This document shows positions 18,022 to 26,652 of a DNA stretch of 64,000 nt, piece after piece. The notes under the pieces are model-generated. The model worked only from the letters and a program-made list of their open reading frames with translations. It ran no database searches and was not told the origin of the DNA. The translations under genes and the position numbers were made by a program. Position 1 is the first letter of the stretch. The number at the start of each line of letters is the position of its first letter. Origin of the DNA: Oceanihabitans iliipiscarium (GTDB lineage Bacteria > Bacteroidota > Bacteroidia > Flavobacteriales > Flavobacteriaceae); contig NZ_JBHUOV010000008.1 in NCBI RefSeq assembly GCF_042686125.1, positions 16,013 through 80,012 on the forward strand, in the 5' to 3' direction.

Positions 18022-18040
18022 GAAATTGAAATAAAAGTAT

Positions 18041-18128
18041 CATGCAAAAGCATGAAAAAAAATGACCTACTAAAGGTTGACATAAAATTTGAATTGAAGA
18101 ATTTGTCATTCCGCACTTGATGCGGAAT
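18041..18128. repeat. Two hairpin repeats before paaG
   Basis: A small hairpin CATGC-AAAA-GCATG at 18041-18054 and a strong one at 18108-18128, ATTCCGCA-CTTGA-TGCGGAAT, in the frame GTC...CCAC. The second belongs to the GTCAT family seen again at 28336 with a different, compensated stem and the same CTTGA loop. Confidence 0.7.
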
Positions 18129-18146
18129 CCACAATAAAAAAAATAT

Positions 18147-18926
18147 ATGGAAAGCATTCAGCTTAAAATTGAAAACAAAGTAGCGTATATCACGCTCAAC
18201 AGACCAGAAGTGTTTAATAGTTTCAATCGTGAAATGGCGTTAAGTCTACAAAAAATATTAGATGATTGTGAAACTAATAATAATGTTAGAGCCATTGTGC
18301 TTACAGGAAATGGTAAAGCGTTTTGTGCTGGACAAGACTTAAAAGAAGTCACAGATCCAGAATTAAACCCTGGATTCAAAAAAATATTAGAAGAACATTA
18401 CAATCCAATTATTACAAGAATTCGCGCCATAAAAAAACCAGTTATTGGTGCTATTAATGGCGTGGCTGCTGGCGCTGGAGCAAATATTGCATTAGCTTGC
18501 GATATTGTTGTAGCACATGAAAAAGTGAGCTTCATACAAGCCTTTAGTTTGATTGGTTTAGTACCTGACAGCGCAGGAACATTCTTTTTGCCTAGACTCA
18601 TCGGATTTCAAAAAGCATTAGCTCTAGCAATGCTAGGGGATAAAATTGGTGCTGAAGAAGCTGAACGTTTAGGGATGATTTATAAAATGATTCCTTTAGA
18701 AAGTTTTGAAGAAGACGTTAATAAACTTGCTATAAAACTGGCAAATATGCCAACTAAAGCGTTAGGTCTAATTAAGGAATTATTTAATCAATCAATGAGC
18801 AATGATTTAGAATCACAATTAGCTTTAGAATCTAAACTGCAAATAGAAGCCGCACAAAGTGAAGATTATAAAGAAGGTGTAGCTGCATTTATAGAAAAAC
18901 GTAAGCCAGAATTTAAAGGAAAATAA
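18147..18926 (+). CDS. paaG: Ring-1,2-epoxyphenylacetyl-CoA isomerase PaaG
   Basis: 259 residues, a crotonase-fold enzyme that matches E. coli PaaG closely. Shared features are NRPEVFNSFN, CAGQDL, NGVAAGAGA, the AFSLIGLVPDSAG segment and the C-terminal DYKEGVAAFIEKRKPEFKGK. The catalytic acid of PaaG (Asp in LxPD) is D141 here; the first crotonase Glu position is not acidic, as in other PaaG proteins. It converts the ring epoxide to oxepin-CoA and also shifts double bonds during the later beta-oxidation steps. Confidence 0.95.
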   Translation: MESIQLKIENKVAYITLNRPEVFNSFNREMALSLQKILDDCETNNNVRAIVLTGNGKAFCAGQDLKEVTDPELNPGFKKILEEHYNPIITRIRAIKKPVIGAINGVAAGAGANIALACDIVVAHEKVSFIQAFSLIGLVPDSAGTFFLPRLIGFQKALALAMLGDKIGAEEAERLGMIYKMIPLESFEEDVNKLAIKLANMPTKALGLIKELFNQSMSNDLESQLALESKLQIEAAQSEDYKEGVAAFIEKRKPEFKGK

Positions 18927-18942
18927 AGAATATAGAAATTAG

Positions 18943-18988
18943 AGCGCTTCGCTTTAAGATTTAAGACTAAATCAATGTGAAGCATTGA
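18943..18988. repeat. Small hairpins in the paaG-paaH gap
   Basis: AGCG-CTT-CGCT (18943-18953) and TCAATG-TGAAG-CATTGA (18972-18988). They are part of a 241-bp gap with no gene. They are too short to assign to a family. Confidence 0.4.
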
Positions 18989-19125
18989 AATAAATGTTGA
19001 AATGAAGAATATAAAAATCAAATCGTTAAGAATTTCTGAAGCCTTGGAAGAAATTTAGATTTTATTTTTGGTTTTCAAGCTCAATAAGAGATTGAAAATT
19101 CCTCACTTTCAACTTGAATTTTTGG

Positions 19126-19151
19126 TTCGTTTTGTTTCAAGACAAAATGAA
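19126..19151. repeat. Hairpin overlapping the upstream candidate start of paaH
   Basis: TTCGTTTTGT (19126-19135) pairs with ACAAAATGAA (19142-19151) around TTCAAG, with one G-T pair. It covers the in-frame ATG at 19147. This favours the next ATG at 19168 as the real paaH start. Confidence 0.6.
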
Positions 19152-19167
19152 CATAAAAACAAAAAAA

Positions 19168-20340
19168 ATGAATATAGGAATAATAGGAAGTGGAACCATG
19201 GGAAGTGGTATTGCACAAGTAGCTGCAACTGCTGGTTGTATAGTGAAATTATACGACACCAACCAAGTAGCATTAGATAAGGCAAAAGCAAGTCTTGAAA
19301 AAATCTTATCGCGTTTAATTGAAAAAGGACGTATTGATACTTCAGAAAAAGATAGAATTCAAAATAACATTTCTTATGTTAATAATTTAAAAGATTTATC
19401 TGATTCTAATTTAACTATTGAAGCCATTATTGAAAATTTGGACATTAAGAAAAAAGTCTTTTCAGAATTAGAAAGCTATGTCGCTGACGATTGTATTATC
19501 GCATCAAACACCTCTAGTTTATCAATAGCATCCATCGCTGCAGCGCTTCAAAAACCAGAACGCTGTGTCGGAATTCACTTTTTCAACCCAGCGCCTTTAA
19601 TGAAGTTGGTTGAGGTCATTCCTGCGATTCAAACATCTAAAGCGGTTCTTGAAAAATCAATCCAAACAATTTCAGATTGGAAGAAAGTCGTCGCTGTTGC
19701 TAAAGATACACCAGGGTTTATTGTCAATAGAGTCGCAAGACCATTCTATGGAGAAGCATTAAGAATTTATGAAGAAGGGATTGCTGATTTTGCAACGATT
19801 GATAATGCGATGAAGACCGTGGGTGGATTTAGAATGGGACCATTTGAGTTGATGGATTTTATAGGAAACGACGTTAATTACATAGTCACCGAAACAGTTT
19901 TTACAGCTTTTTATTTCGATCCTAGATACAAACCAAGTTTTACCCAAAAAAGATTTTCAGAAGCTGGTTATCTTGGAAGAAAATCTGGTAAAGGCTATTA
20001 TGATTATGACGAAAATGGAAAGAGAGTTGATAATGATTCTGTCACGTCGAGCGCAGTCGAGACGTCGCTTTCGGAACAAATATTCAATCGCGTATTGGTC
20101 ATGCTTATTAATGAAGCCGCAGATGCCTTGTTCTTAAACATCGCATCAGCAGAAGATATCGATAACGCCATGACCAAAGGGGTTAATTATCCAAAAGGCC
20201 TATTAGCTTGGGCAGACGAAAAAGGCATCGATTGGTGTGTTAATCAAATGGATAAACTATATAACGAATACCACGAAGATCGTTATCGCTGCAGTCCGCT
20301 ATTACGCAAAATGAAAAAAGAAAACAAAACATTCTATTAA
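19168..20340 (+). CDS. paaH: 3-hydroxyadipyl-CoA dehydrogenase PaaH
   Basis: 390 residues from the ATG at 19168, which begins the NAD-binding motif directly (MNIGIIGSGTMGSGIAQ); in-frame ATGs at 19147 and 19114 lie in or before a hairpin. An N-terminal 3HCDH NAD domain (about 1-180, with CVGIHFFNPAPLMKLVEV holding the catalytic His) is followed by two C-terminal 3HCDH domains. Residues 292-300 (VTSSAVETS) in the linker between the last two domains are encoded by an in-frame copy of the TCGAGCGCAGTCGAG repeat (20041-20067). It oxidises 3-hydroxyadipyl-CoA. Its stop overlaps the paaI start by one base. Confidence 0.93.
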   Translation: MNIGIIGSGTMGSGIAQVAATAGCIVKLYDTNQVALDKAKASLEKILSRLIEKGRIDTSEKDRIQNNISYVNNLKDLSDSNLTIEAIIENLDIKKKVFSELESYVADDCIIASNTSSLSIASIAAALQKPERCVGIHFFNPAPLMKLVEVIPAIQTSKAVLEKSIQTISDWKKVVAVAKDTPGFIVNRVARPFYGEALRIYEEGIADFATIDNAMKTVGGFRMGPFELMDFIGNDVNYIVTETVFTAFYFDPRYKPSFTQKRFSEAGYLGRKSGKGYYDYDENGKRVDNDSVTSSAVETSLSEQIFNRVLVMLINEAADALFLNIASAEDIDNAMTKGVNYPKGLLAWADEKGIDWCVNQMDKLYNEYHEDRYRCSPLLRKMKKENKTFY

Positions 20341-20747
20341 TGAAAGGCGAAGCTATTCCATATAAAATGTTATCTCAGGATGCGTTCAGCCAATGGATGG
20401 GAATTGAGATTTTAGAATGTGAATTAGGGCGTTGTAAAGTCGCCATGACCATTAGAAAAGACATGCTCAACAGTATGAATTATGCACATGGAGGTATTAG
20501 TTATACTTTAGCAGATACAGCTTTTGGTTTTGCTGCCAATACACATGGAAAATATGCAGTGTCTATTGAAACAAGTATTAATCATATTGAAGCTTTAAAC
20601 GAAGGTGATTATTTGGTGGCAGAATCAGTCATAGAAAACGTAAAAAATAAATTAGGCTTCAATATTATTGAAGTCAAACGAGGAGATGAATTGGTCGCAC
20701 TTTTTAAAGGTGTTGTTTATCGAACTCAAAAAGATTGGGAAGAATGA
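20340..20747 (+). CDS. paaI: Hydroxyphenylacetyl-CoA thioesterase PaaI
   Basis: 135 residues, hotdog fold. The family motif is NYAHGGISYTLADTAFGFAANTHG, with the catalytic Asp in LADTAF; SIETSINHI follows. PaaI hydrolyses dead-end CoA thioesters and so frees trapped CoA. The ATG overlaps the paaH stop (TAATG), and its own stop overlaps the next gene by four bases (ATGA), both marks of coupled translation. Confidence 0.95.
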   Translation: MKGEAIPYKMLSQDAFSQWMGIEILECELGRCKVAMTIRKDMLNSMNYAHGGISYTLADTAFGFAANTHGKYAVSIETSINHIEALNEGDYLVAESVIENVKNKLGFNIIEVKRGDELVALFKGVVYRTQKDWEE

Positions 20748-21289
20748 AACAAAAAATCAAATTAAAGCCAGACAAATTAATGAGTGGGCTAGCTTTTGTA
20801 ATCAGTCTTGCTACATTGTATGTGTTTTTTTATCAAACCTCATTAATTAAAAAGCAACAATATACAAGTGTGTTGCCATATTTTGAAATTGGAAATACTC
20901 AATTAGGTGGTGATTATAGCTTCATTCTTGAAAATAATGGTATTGGACCTGGCTTTATAAATGAAATTAAAATTCATTATAAAGATAGTGTTTACAAAGG
21001 GTATGATATAAATGACTTTTATACTGAAGTCATTTTGAAACAAGATACTATTTTAAATTCCCAAAGTATATCACATTCTTCGATTAGAAAAGGAATGTTA
21101 ATTACTGAAAAAGAGACTCGATATTTACTTCGATTAAAACAAGACGCTGAGAATTTTGACCAAAAGCATTTACGATTAAGGGATTGGTTAAACAAAAGAA
21201 TTAAGATAGAGATTACTTATTCTTCCATTTATGATGAACAATGGAAGATTATTTTTCCAGAAACATTATCACCAATAAAACTAAATTAA
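20744..21289 (+). CDS. Membrane-anchored protein of unknown function inside the paa operon
   Basis: 181 residues, not recognised. The ATG at 20744 overlaps the paaI stop by four bases; the longer frame from a TTG at 20735 is less likely. The N-terminus is basic (MKQKIKLKPDKL), then comes a single membrane helix (about 14-32), so most of the protein should lie outside the cytoplasm. The rest is beta-rich (FEIGNTQLGGDYSFILENNGIGPGFINEIKIHY) and has no cysteines or obvious catalytic motif. It is followed after one base by paaJ. The tight packing says it is co-expressed with paa genes, but it is not part of the known pathway. It may be a passenger gene. Confidence 0.8.
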   Translation: MKQKIKLKPDKLMSGLAFVISLATLYVFFYQTSLIKKQQYTSVLPYFEIGNTQLGGDYSFILENNGIGPGFINEIKIHYKDSVYKGYDINDFYTEVILKQDTILNSQSISHSSIRKGMLITEKETRYLLRLKQDAENFDQKHLRLRDWLNKRIKIEITYSSIYDEQWKIIFPETLSPIKLN

Positions 21290-21290
21290 A

Positions 21291-22499
21291 TTGAAAGAAG
21301 CATACATCATAGACGGAGTAAGAACTCCAATAGGAAACTACAAAGGCACATTATCTGCTGTTCGCACAGACGATTTAGGTGCATTGGTCATTTCAGAAAT
21401 TGTAAAACGTAATCCAAGCATTCCAAAAGTAGCTTACGACGATGTCATTATGGGCTGCGCCAACCAAGCTGGTGAAGATAATCGTAACGTTGCAAGAATG
21501 TCCTCTTTATTAGCAGGATTGCCATTTACAGTGCCTGGTGAAACCGTGAATCGCTTATGCAGTTCTGGGTTATCCGCAATTATTCATGCCAATCGTGCTA
21601 TTAAAGCTGGTGATGGTGATCTTTTTATTTCAGGTGGCGTAGAGAATATGACACGTGGCCCTTACGTTATTGCAAAACCTTCAACGGGATTTGGAGGTGA
21701 TTCAAAAATGTATGATTCTACTTTTGGATGGCGTTTTATCAACCCAAAAATGCAAGAGTTATATGGTACAGATGGTATGGGGAATACTGCTGAAAACTTA
21801 GTAGAGAAGTATAATATTTCCAGAGAAGACCAAGATCAATTTGCATATTGGAGTCAAATGAAAGCGACTAGAGCACAAGAAAACGGACGCTTAGCAAAAG
21901 AAATTGTCACAGTTGAAATTCAGCAACGTAAGAAAGACCCAATTCAATTTTCAAAAGATGAGTTCGTCAAACCAACAACATCTCTTGAAGTTTTAGGAAA
22001 ATTAAGAGCAGCCTTTAAAAAAGAAGGAGGAAGTGTAACGGCAGGAAATTCATCAGGATTAAATGATGGTGCTGCTGCAACTATCATTGCTTCTGAAGAT
22101 GCGGTTAAAAAATATAATCTAAAACCATTAGCTAGAATAGTAAGTTCTGCTGTGGTTGGTGTAGAGCCAAGAATCATGGGTATTGGTCCAGTCGAGGCGT
22201 CAAATAAAGCTCTGGCTAAAGCTGGATTAACCATGAATGATATAGATATCATAGAGCTTAATGAAGCCTTTGCAGCTCAAGCTTTGGCGTGTACTAGAGC
22301 GTGGGGAATTGCAGACGATGACCCAAGATTAAATCCAAATGGAGGTTCAATTGCAATTGGTCATCCACTAGGAGTGACAGGTGCACGTATAGCACTTTCG
22401 GCAGCTATAGAGCTACAAGAACAAAATAAGCAGTATGCATTAATTACCATGTGTATTGGAGTCGGACAAGGATATGCAGCAATTATAGAACGCGTTTAA
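21291..22499 (+). CDS. paaJ: 3-oxoadipyl-CoA/3-oxo-5,6-dehydrosuberyl-CoA thiolase
   Basis: 402 residues, starting at TTG one base after the upstream stop (KEAYIIDGVRTPIG follows at once). Full-length thiolase: the nucleophile Cys in NRLCSSGLSAI, the GHPLGVTGAR His and the C-terminal CIGVGQG Cys are all present. It catalyses the two thiolytic steps of the phenylacetate pathway, giving acetyl-CoA and succinyl-CoA. The same subfamily includes PcaF, but the location among paa genes favours PaaJ. The next gene starts 2 bp after the stop. Confidence 0.94.
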   Translation: MKEAYIIDGVRTPIGNYKGTLSAVRTDDLGALVISEIVKRNPSIPKVAYDDVIMGCANQAGEDNRNVARMSSLLAGLPFTVPGETVNRLCSSGLSAIIHANRAIKAGDGDLFISGGVENMTRGPYVIAKPSTGFGGDSKMYDSTFGWRFINPKMQELYGTDGMGNTAENLVEKYNISREDQDQFAYWSQMKATRAQENGRLAKEIVTVEIQQRKKDPIQFSKDEFVKPTTSLEVLGKLRAAFKKEGGSVTAGNSSGLNDGAAATIIASEDAVKKYNLKPLARIVSSAVVGVEPRIMGIGPVEASNKALAKAGLTMNDIDIIELNEAFAAQALACTRAWGIADDDPRLNPNGGSIAIGHPLGVTGARIALSAAIELQEQNKQYALITMCIGVGQGYAAIIERV

Positions 22500-22501
22500 T
22501 T

Positions 22502-25000
22502 ATGAAAAAAGTAGAACATTATGTCCAAGGAAACTGGACAACAGGAAAAGAAGAAGGAATACCAATATTAGATGCTGTAACAGGAGAAGCATTTACTAGT
22601 GTTGCTATTGAAGGTCTAGATGTTCCAGAAATTCTTCAGTATGGAAGAACAACAGGAGGTGATGTCCTTCGTAAAATGACGTTTCAAGAGCGTGGAAATA
22701 TGCTTAAAAAACTAGCATTTTATCTGATTAAAAAGAAAGCTGCTTTTTATGAATTAAGCTATAGAACAGGAGCGACCAAAATTGACAGTTGGATTGATAT
22801 TGAAGGAGGTTTCGGAAACCTTTTCGCTAACGCATCTCTTAGAAAATTATTCCCTAACCAATCGTACCACGTAGAAGGTGATGCTATCGATTTATCTCGT
22901 GGCGGACGCTTTATGGCGCATCATATTATGGTACCCAAAAGAGGAGTTGCTGTGCATATTAATGCCTTTAACTTTCCAGTTTGGGGCATGCTTGAAAAAT
23001 GTGCAGTCAATTGGATGGCTGGAGTGCCTGCTGTAGTTTTACCAGCACCTTCTTCAGCATATTTAGCTGAAGCTGTTGCTAGAGAAATTATTGCTTCAGG
23101 AATTTTACCTGAAGGCGCTTTACAAATCATCAACGGAACGGTTAAAACCATTTTAGATACTGTCGAATCTCAGGATGTAATCACATTTACTGGATCTGCT
23201 GCTACAGGCAGATTGTTAAAAGCTCACCCAAGGCTTATTCAAGAATCTGTACCTTTTACTATGGAAGCCGATTCGTTAAACGCCTCAATTTTAGGAGAAG
23301 ATGCCGTGCCTGGAACACCAGAGTTTGATCTTTTTATTAAAGAAGTTCGAAAAGAAATGACTGTTAAAGCTGGACAAAAATGTACAGCAATCCGAAGAAT
23401 AATTGTTCCTGAAAAACTAGTTGAAGATGTTCAGATATCTTTAGGTAAAGCATTAGATAAAGTAACAATAGGCGATCCAAGATTAAAAGAGGTAAGAATG
23501 GGCTCTTTAGTGAGTCATCAACAAGTTGAAGCTGTTAGAAATTCGGTAAATGATTTAGCTAAAGAAGCAAAAATTGTATATGGTAATTTAGATAGTATAG
23601 AAACAATTGGTGCTGATGCTAAAAAGGGTGCATTTATTAGCCCTATTTTATTACGAGCAGATCATCCATTCCAAAATACTATTATTCATGAACGTGAAGC
23701 TTTTGGTCCTGTAAGTACCATTATGCCATATAAAAACTTAGATGAAGCCATTCAACTTGCACAAATGGGTAAAGGGTCTTTAGTATCATCAATTGCGACT
23801 AATGACGATAAGATTGCGAAAGATTATGTCGTTAATGCAGCATCTCATCATGGAAGAATTCTAGTGCTTAACAGAGAAAGCGCTAAAGAAAGTACAGGTC
23901 ATGGTTCACCTTTACCAAGTTTAGTACATGGCGGACCAGGACGAGCAGGAGGTGGAGAAGAAATGGGAGGGATGCGAGGCATCAAACACTATTTACAGCG
24001 CACAGCAATTCAAGGTTCTCCAACTACGATTACTGAAATTACTGGTATTTATCAACCCAATGCAAAATATAAAGAAGCAGAACAACATCCATTTAAATAC
24101 CATTGGGAAGACATCCAATCTGGAATGTCAATGAAAACGCATAAGCGTACAATTACAGATTCTGATATTATAAGTTTCGCAAATGTGACTTGGGATCATT
24201 TCTATGCGCATACAGATATCACATCACTAGATGGGAGTATTTTTGAAAAAAGAACAGCACATGGCTATTTTATTATTTCAGCTGCAGCAGGATTGTTTGT
24301 GTACCCAAATAAAGGACCTGTCTCTGCAAATTACGGGTTAGAAGACTGTAGGTTCTTACGTCCATTGTATCATAATGATACCATTTATGTGCGATTGACA
24401 TGTAAACAAAAAGTAGATCGCGATGTTGCATCTGCAGAGCATCCTAGTGGTATTGTGAAATGGTTTGCTGAAATATTTGATGCAGACGACGAACTGGTCG
24501 CATTAGCTACTGTACTAACGATGGTACAAAAGAAACAGACAACTTTAGTCGAAATGACTGAAGATAAAATTCAAGACTGTTTAAATAAGCTTTCTGAGGA
24601 TACTAAACCGAGTTGGGGAATAATGACACCTCAACATATGATAGAGCATTTAGAATATACTTACCGAATTGCTTCGGGAGAGATTCAAGATTTTGAAGTG
24701 GCTACACCAGAAAACATTTTAGAGAAAGTTCATAATAGCTTATACAACTACAAACCGTTTCCTAAAGAATCACATTTTCCACAACTTAAGAAAGGCGAAC
24801 TAGCAGATTTACAGTACGATAGTTTGGCAGAAGCTATTTCGAAATTTGTAGAAGCAAGACAAGAATATTTAGACTATTTTAAAGAACATCCTGAAGCTAA
24901 ATTAAAGAATTTAGTTTTTGGTGAATTAAACAAATATGAATCATACTTATTAGAACGTAAACATTTAAATCATCATTTTAACCAATTCGGATTATTATAA
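22502..25000 (+). CDS. paaZ: PaaZ ring-opening bifunctional enzyme with C-terminal DUF1569/DinB-like domain
   Basis: 832 residues from the ATG at 22502; an upstream frame overlapping paaJ is not supported. The N-terminal aldehyde dehydrogenase domain (about 1-515) has C294 in AGQKCTAIRR. The MaoC-like hydratase domain (about 530-680) has the catalytic D565 and H570 in WDHFYAH. E. coli PaaZ (681 residues) ends there. Here about 150 further residues follow (684-832) that look like a DUF1569 domain of the DinB superfamily: WGIMTPQHMIEHLEYTYRIASG near the start and FGELNKYESYLLERKHLNHHFNQFG at the end. PaaZ opens oxepin-CoA and oxidises the semialdehyde. The role of the extra domain is unknown. 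Confidence 0.95.
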   Translation: MKKVEHYVQGNWTTGKEEGIPILDAVTGEAFTSVAIEGLDVPEILQYGRTTGGDVLRKMTFQERGNMLKKLAFYLIKKKAAFYELSYRTGATKIDSWIDIEGGFGNLFANASLRKLFPNQSYHVEGDAIDLSRGGRFMAHHIMVPKRGVAVHINAFNFPVWGMLEKCAVNWMAGVPAVVLPAPSSAYLAEAVAREIIASGILPEGALQIINGTVKTILDTVESQDVITFTGSAATGRLLKAHPRLIQESVPFTMEADSLNASILGEDAVPGTPEFDLFIKEVRKEMTVKAGQKCTAIRRIIVPEKLVEDVQISLGKALDKVTIGDPRLKEVRMGSLVSHQQVEAVRNSVNDLAKEAKIVYGNLDSIETIGADAKKGAFISPILLRADHPFQNTIIHEREAFGPVSTIMPYKNLDEAIQLAQMGKGSLVSSIATNDDKIAKDYVVNAASHHGRILVLNRESAKESTGHGSPLPSLVHGGPGRAGGGEEMGGMRGIKHYLQRTAIQGSPTTITEITGIYQPNAKYKEAEQHPFKYHWEDIQSGMSMKTHKRTITDSDIISFANVTWDHFYAHTDITSLDGSIFEKRTAHGYFIISAAAGLFVYPNKGPVSANYGLEDCRFLRPLYHNDTIYVRLTCKQKVDRDVASAEHPSGIVKWFAEIFDADDELVALATVLTMVQKKQTTLVEMTEDKIQDCLNKLSEDTKPSWGIMTPQHMIEHLEYTYRIASGEIQDFEVATPENILEKVHNSLYNYKPFPKESHFPQLKKGELADLQYDSLAEAISKFVEARQEYLDYFKEHPEAKLKNLVFGELNKYESYLLERKHLNHHFNQFGLL

Positions 25001-25005
25001 AAACT

Positions 25006-25755
25006 ATGGAACCATACGTAAAACTAACCAATAAGAATAGTGTAGGCTATATTGAATTTTTTCATCCAGCACATAATTCATTACCTGGAAATTTATTGTC
25101 AGAATTAGCTCGATCGATTACAAATGCTGGAGAAGATGAAAGTATAAAAGTAATAGTCCTAAAAAGTGGAGGTGATCGCACATTTTGTGCTGGCGCAAGC
25201 TTTGAAGAATTAGTGTCTATTAATGATGACGAAACAGGGAAAATATTTTTCTCAGGATTCGCTAATGTAATTAATGCCATGCGTAAATGTCCAAAGTTTA
25301 TTATTGGTCGAGTCCAAGGTAAAACAGTAGGAGGAGGCGTAGGTTTAGCATCGGCAACAGATTATTGCATGGCAACAAAGTTTGCGTCAATAAAACTAAG
25401 CGAACTCAATGTTGGTATTGGTCCTTTTGTAGTAGGTCCAGCAGTACAACGTAAATTAGGTCTGAGTGCTATGTCTCAAATAGCTATTGATGCCAATACA
25501 TTTTATTCAGCAGAATGGGCTAAAAATAAAGGCTTATTTACTGAAGTATATGAAACAACTGAAGCTTTAGACGAAGCAGTAGTAGCGTTTGCTAAAAATT
25601 TATGTGCCTATAATCCAAAAGCGATGAGCGAAATGAAAACCATGTTTTGGAGAGGTACAGAAGATTGGGATCAGTTACTTATCCAACGTGCAAAAATTAG
25701 CGGACGGTTAGTTCTTTCTGAATTCACAAAAGATAAATTACAATCCTATAAATAA
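25006..25755 (+). CDS. Enoyl-CoA hydratase/isomerase family protein, probable PaaF role
   Basis: 249 residues, crotonase fold. CoA-binding CAGASFEEL and the oxyanion-hole region KTVGGGVGLAS are present. Of the two hydratase glutamates, the second is kept (E133 in KLSELNVGIGP), while the first is replaced by Gly (G113 in GGGVGLA). The pathway needs a 2,3-dehydroadipyl-CoA hydratase (PaaF) and no other candidate is in the cluster, so it probably fills this step, but sequence alone does not prove it; it is more divergent from PaaF than the PaaG gene is from PaaG. It lies 5 bp after paaZ and overlaps paaY by one base. Confidence 0.85.
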   Translation: MEPYVKLTNKNSVGYIEFFHPAHNSLPGNLLSELARSITNAGEDESIKVIVLKSGGDRTFCAGASFEELVSINDDETGKIFFSGFANVINAMRKCPKFIIGRVQGKTVGGGVGLASATDYCMATKFASIKLSELNVGIGPFVVGPAVQRKLGLSAMSQIAIDANTFYSAEWAKNKGLFTEVYETTEALDEAVVAFAKNLCAYNPKAMSEMKTMFWRGTEDWDQLLIQRAKISGRLVLSEFTKDKLQSYK

Positions 25756-26351
25756 TGGTTTATTCTTTTAAAGGTTATACACCAGTCATTCATCAAAGTA
25801 GCTTTATTCACCCTTTGGCTGCTGTAACTGGTAATGTTATCATTGGCAGAAACTGCTATATTGGTCCAGGCGCAGCCATTCGAGGAGATTGGGGACAAAT
25901 CATTTTAGAAGATGGTGTTAATGTCCAAGAAAATTGTACAATTCATATGTTTCCTGGAAAATCAATAACTTTAAAAGAAAGTGCACATATTGGTCATGGT
26001 GCCATTATTCATGGTGCTAATATTGGTGTCAATGTGCTTGTTGGAATGAATACAGTCATTATGGATGATGCCAACATAGGTGACGAAAGTATTGTTGGTG
26101 CAATGGCATTTATAAAAGCCGAAACAATCATCCCTAAACGTAGTTTAGTTGTAGGGAACCCAGCAAAAGTGGTTAAAGAAGTTAGTGACGAAATGATTGC
26201 TTGGAAAACAAAAGGCACGCAATTGTATCAACAATTACCAGCCGATTGCCATGAAAGTTTAAAAGAGGTCGAGCCTTTAAGAGAGGTGCCTCAAAATATG
26301 AAAATGCAGGAAGATGTTTATAAAACACTTCGGGATTTTATGAAGAAGTAG
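25755..26351 (+). CDS. paaY: PaaY, hexapeptide-repeat thioesterase
   Basis: 198 residues of left-handed beta-helix (gamma carbonic anhydrase-like) repeats. It matches E. coli PaaY along its length: GPGAAIRGDWG, NVQENCTIHMFPG, HIGHGAIIHG, VGMNTVIMDDA, LVVGNPAKV and the tail HESLKEVEPLREVP. Metal-binding histidines are visible in CTIHMF and HIGHGAIIH. PaaY is a thioesterase that hydrolyses toxic ring-hydroxylated or oxepin-derived CoA esters. Its ATG overlaps the preceding stop (TAATG). It is the last paa gene before a repeat-filled gap. Confidence 0.95.
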   Translation: MVYSFKGYTPVIHQSSFIHPLAAVTGNVIIGRNCYIGPGAAIRGDWGQIILEDGVNVQENCTIHMFPGKSITLKESAHIGHGAIIHGANIGVNVLVGMNTVIMDDANIGDESIVGAMAFIKAETIIPKRSLVVGNPAKVVKEVSDEMIAWKTKGTQLYQQLPADCHESLKEVEPLREVPQNMKMQEDVYKTLRDFMKK

Positions 26352-26353
26352 TT

Positions 26354-26434
26354 GGGCGTTACCACAAGGGTCGCGCTTTTCACTATATCTTTTTTAAAAA
26401 AAATAAAAAAGGATGCCGTTTCAATCGCTAACGC
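26354..26434. repeat. Cloverleaf-like dispersed repeat, copy 3
   Basis: Starts GGGCGTTACC-ACAA-GGGTCG and ends AATCGCTAACGC, with the ATCTTTTTT...AAAAAAGGAT arm and GCC. It begins 3 bp after the paaY stop and is AT-rich in the apical loop. Confidence 0.75.
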
Positions 26435-26541
26435 AGATTACGGTTATAGTTAACAGAATAACAAACATTAAAAAAGCGAGTTGTCATTATACTATTGATG
26501 CGAAATCTATTAAGATAAAAAGTTAAAGAAGGTCAAAATTT

Positions 26542-26652
26542 GAATTTAAACTATAAAAAGTTTAGAAATGAAAGATAAACAGATTCCTGCCTACGCAGGA
26601 AATTATGAATTTAAAATGCCCAAACTGGGTGAGAGTATCACAGAAGCAGCCA
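26542..26652 (+). repeat. 111-bp direct duplication, upstream copy
   Basis: Identical at 110 of 111 positions to 26974-27084 (the difference is CTATAAAAAG here against CTATAATAAG there). It includes the last 11 codons of a GIY-YIG gene, a CCTGC hairpin and the first 28 codons of the E2 gene. The two copies are 432 bp apart, with the GIY-YIG gene between them. Confidence 0.95.

Noticed and set aside
19068..19291. Small ORFs on both strands in front of paaH
   Set aside because: They cross a repeat-containing gap and the paaH start, have no signal peptide or family match, and overlap the real gene.
22451..22501. Longer PaaZ frame overlapping paaJ
   Set aside because: The ATG at 22502 gives the conserved start KKVEHYVQGNW; the extra 17 residues lie inside paaJ and do not look like a PaaZ N-terminus.
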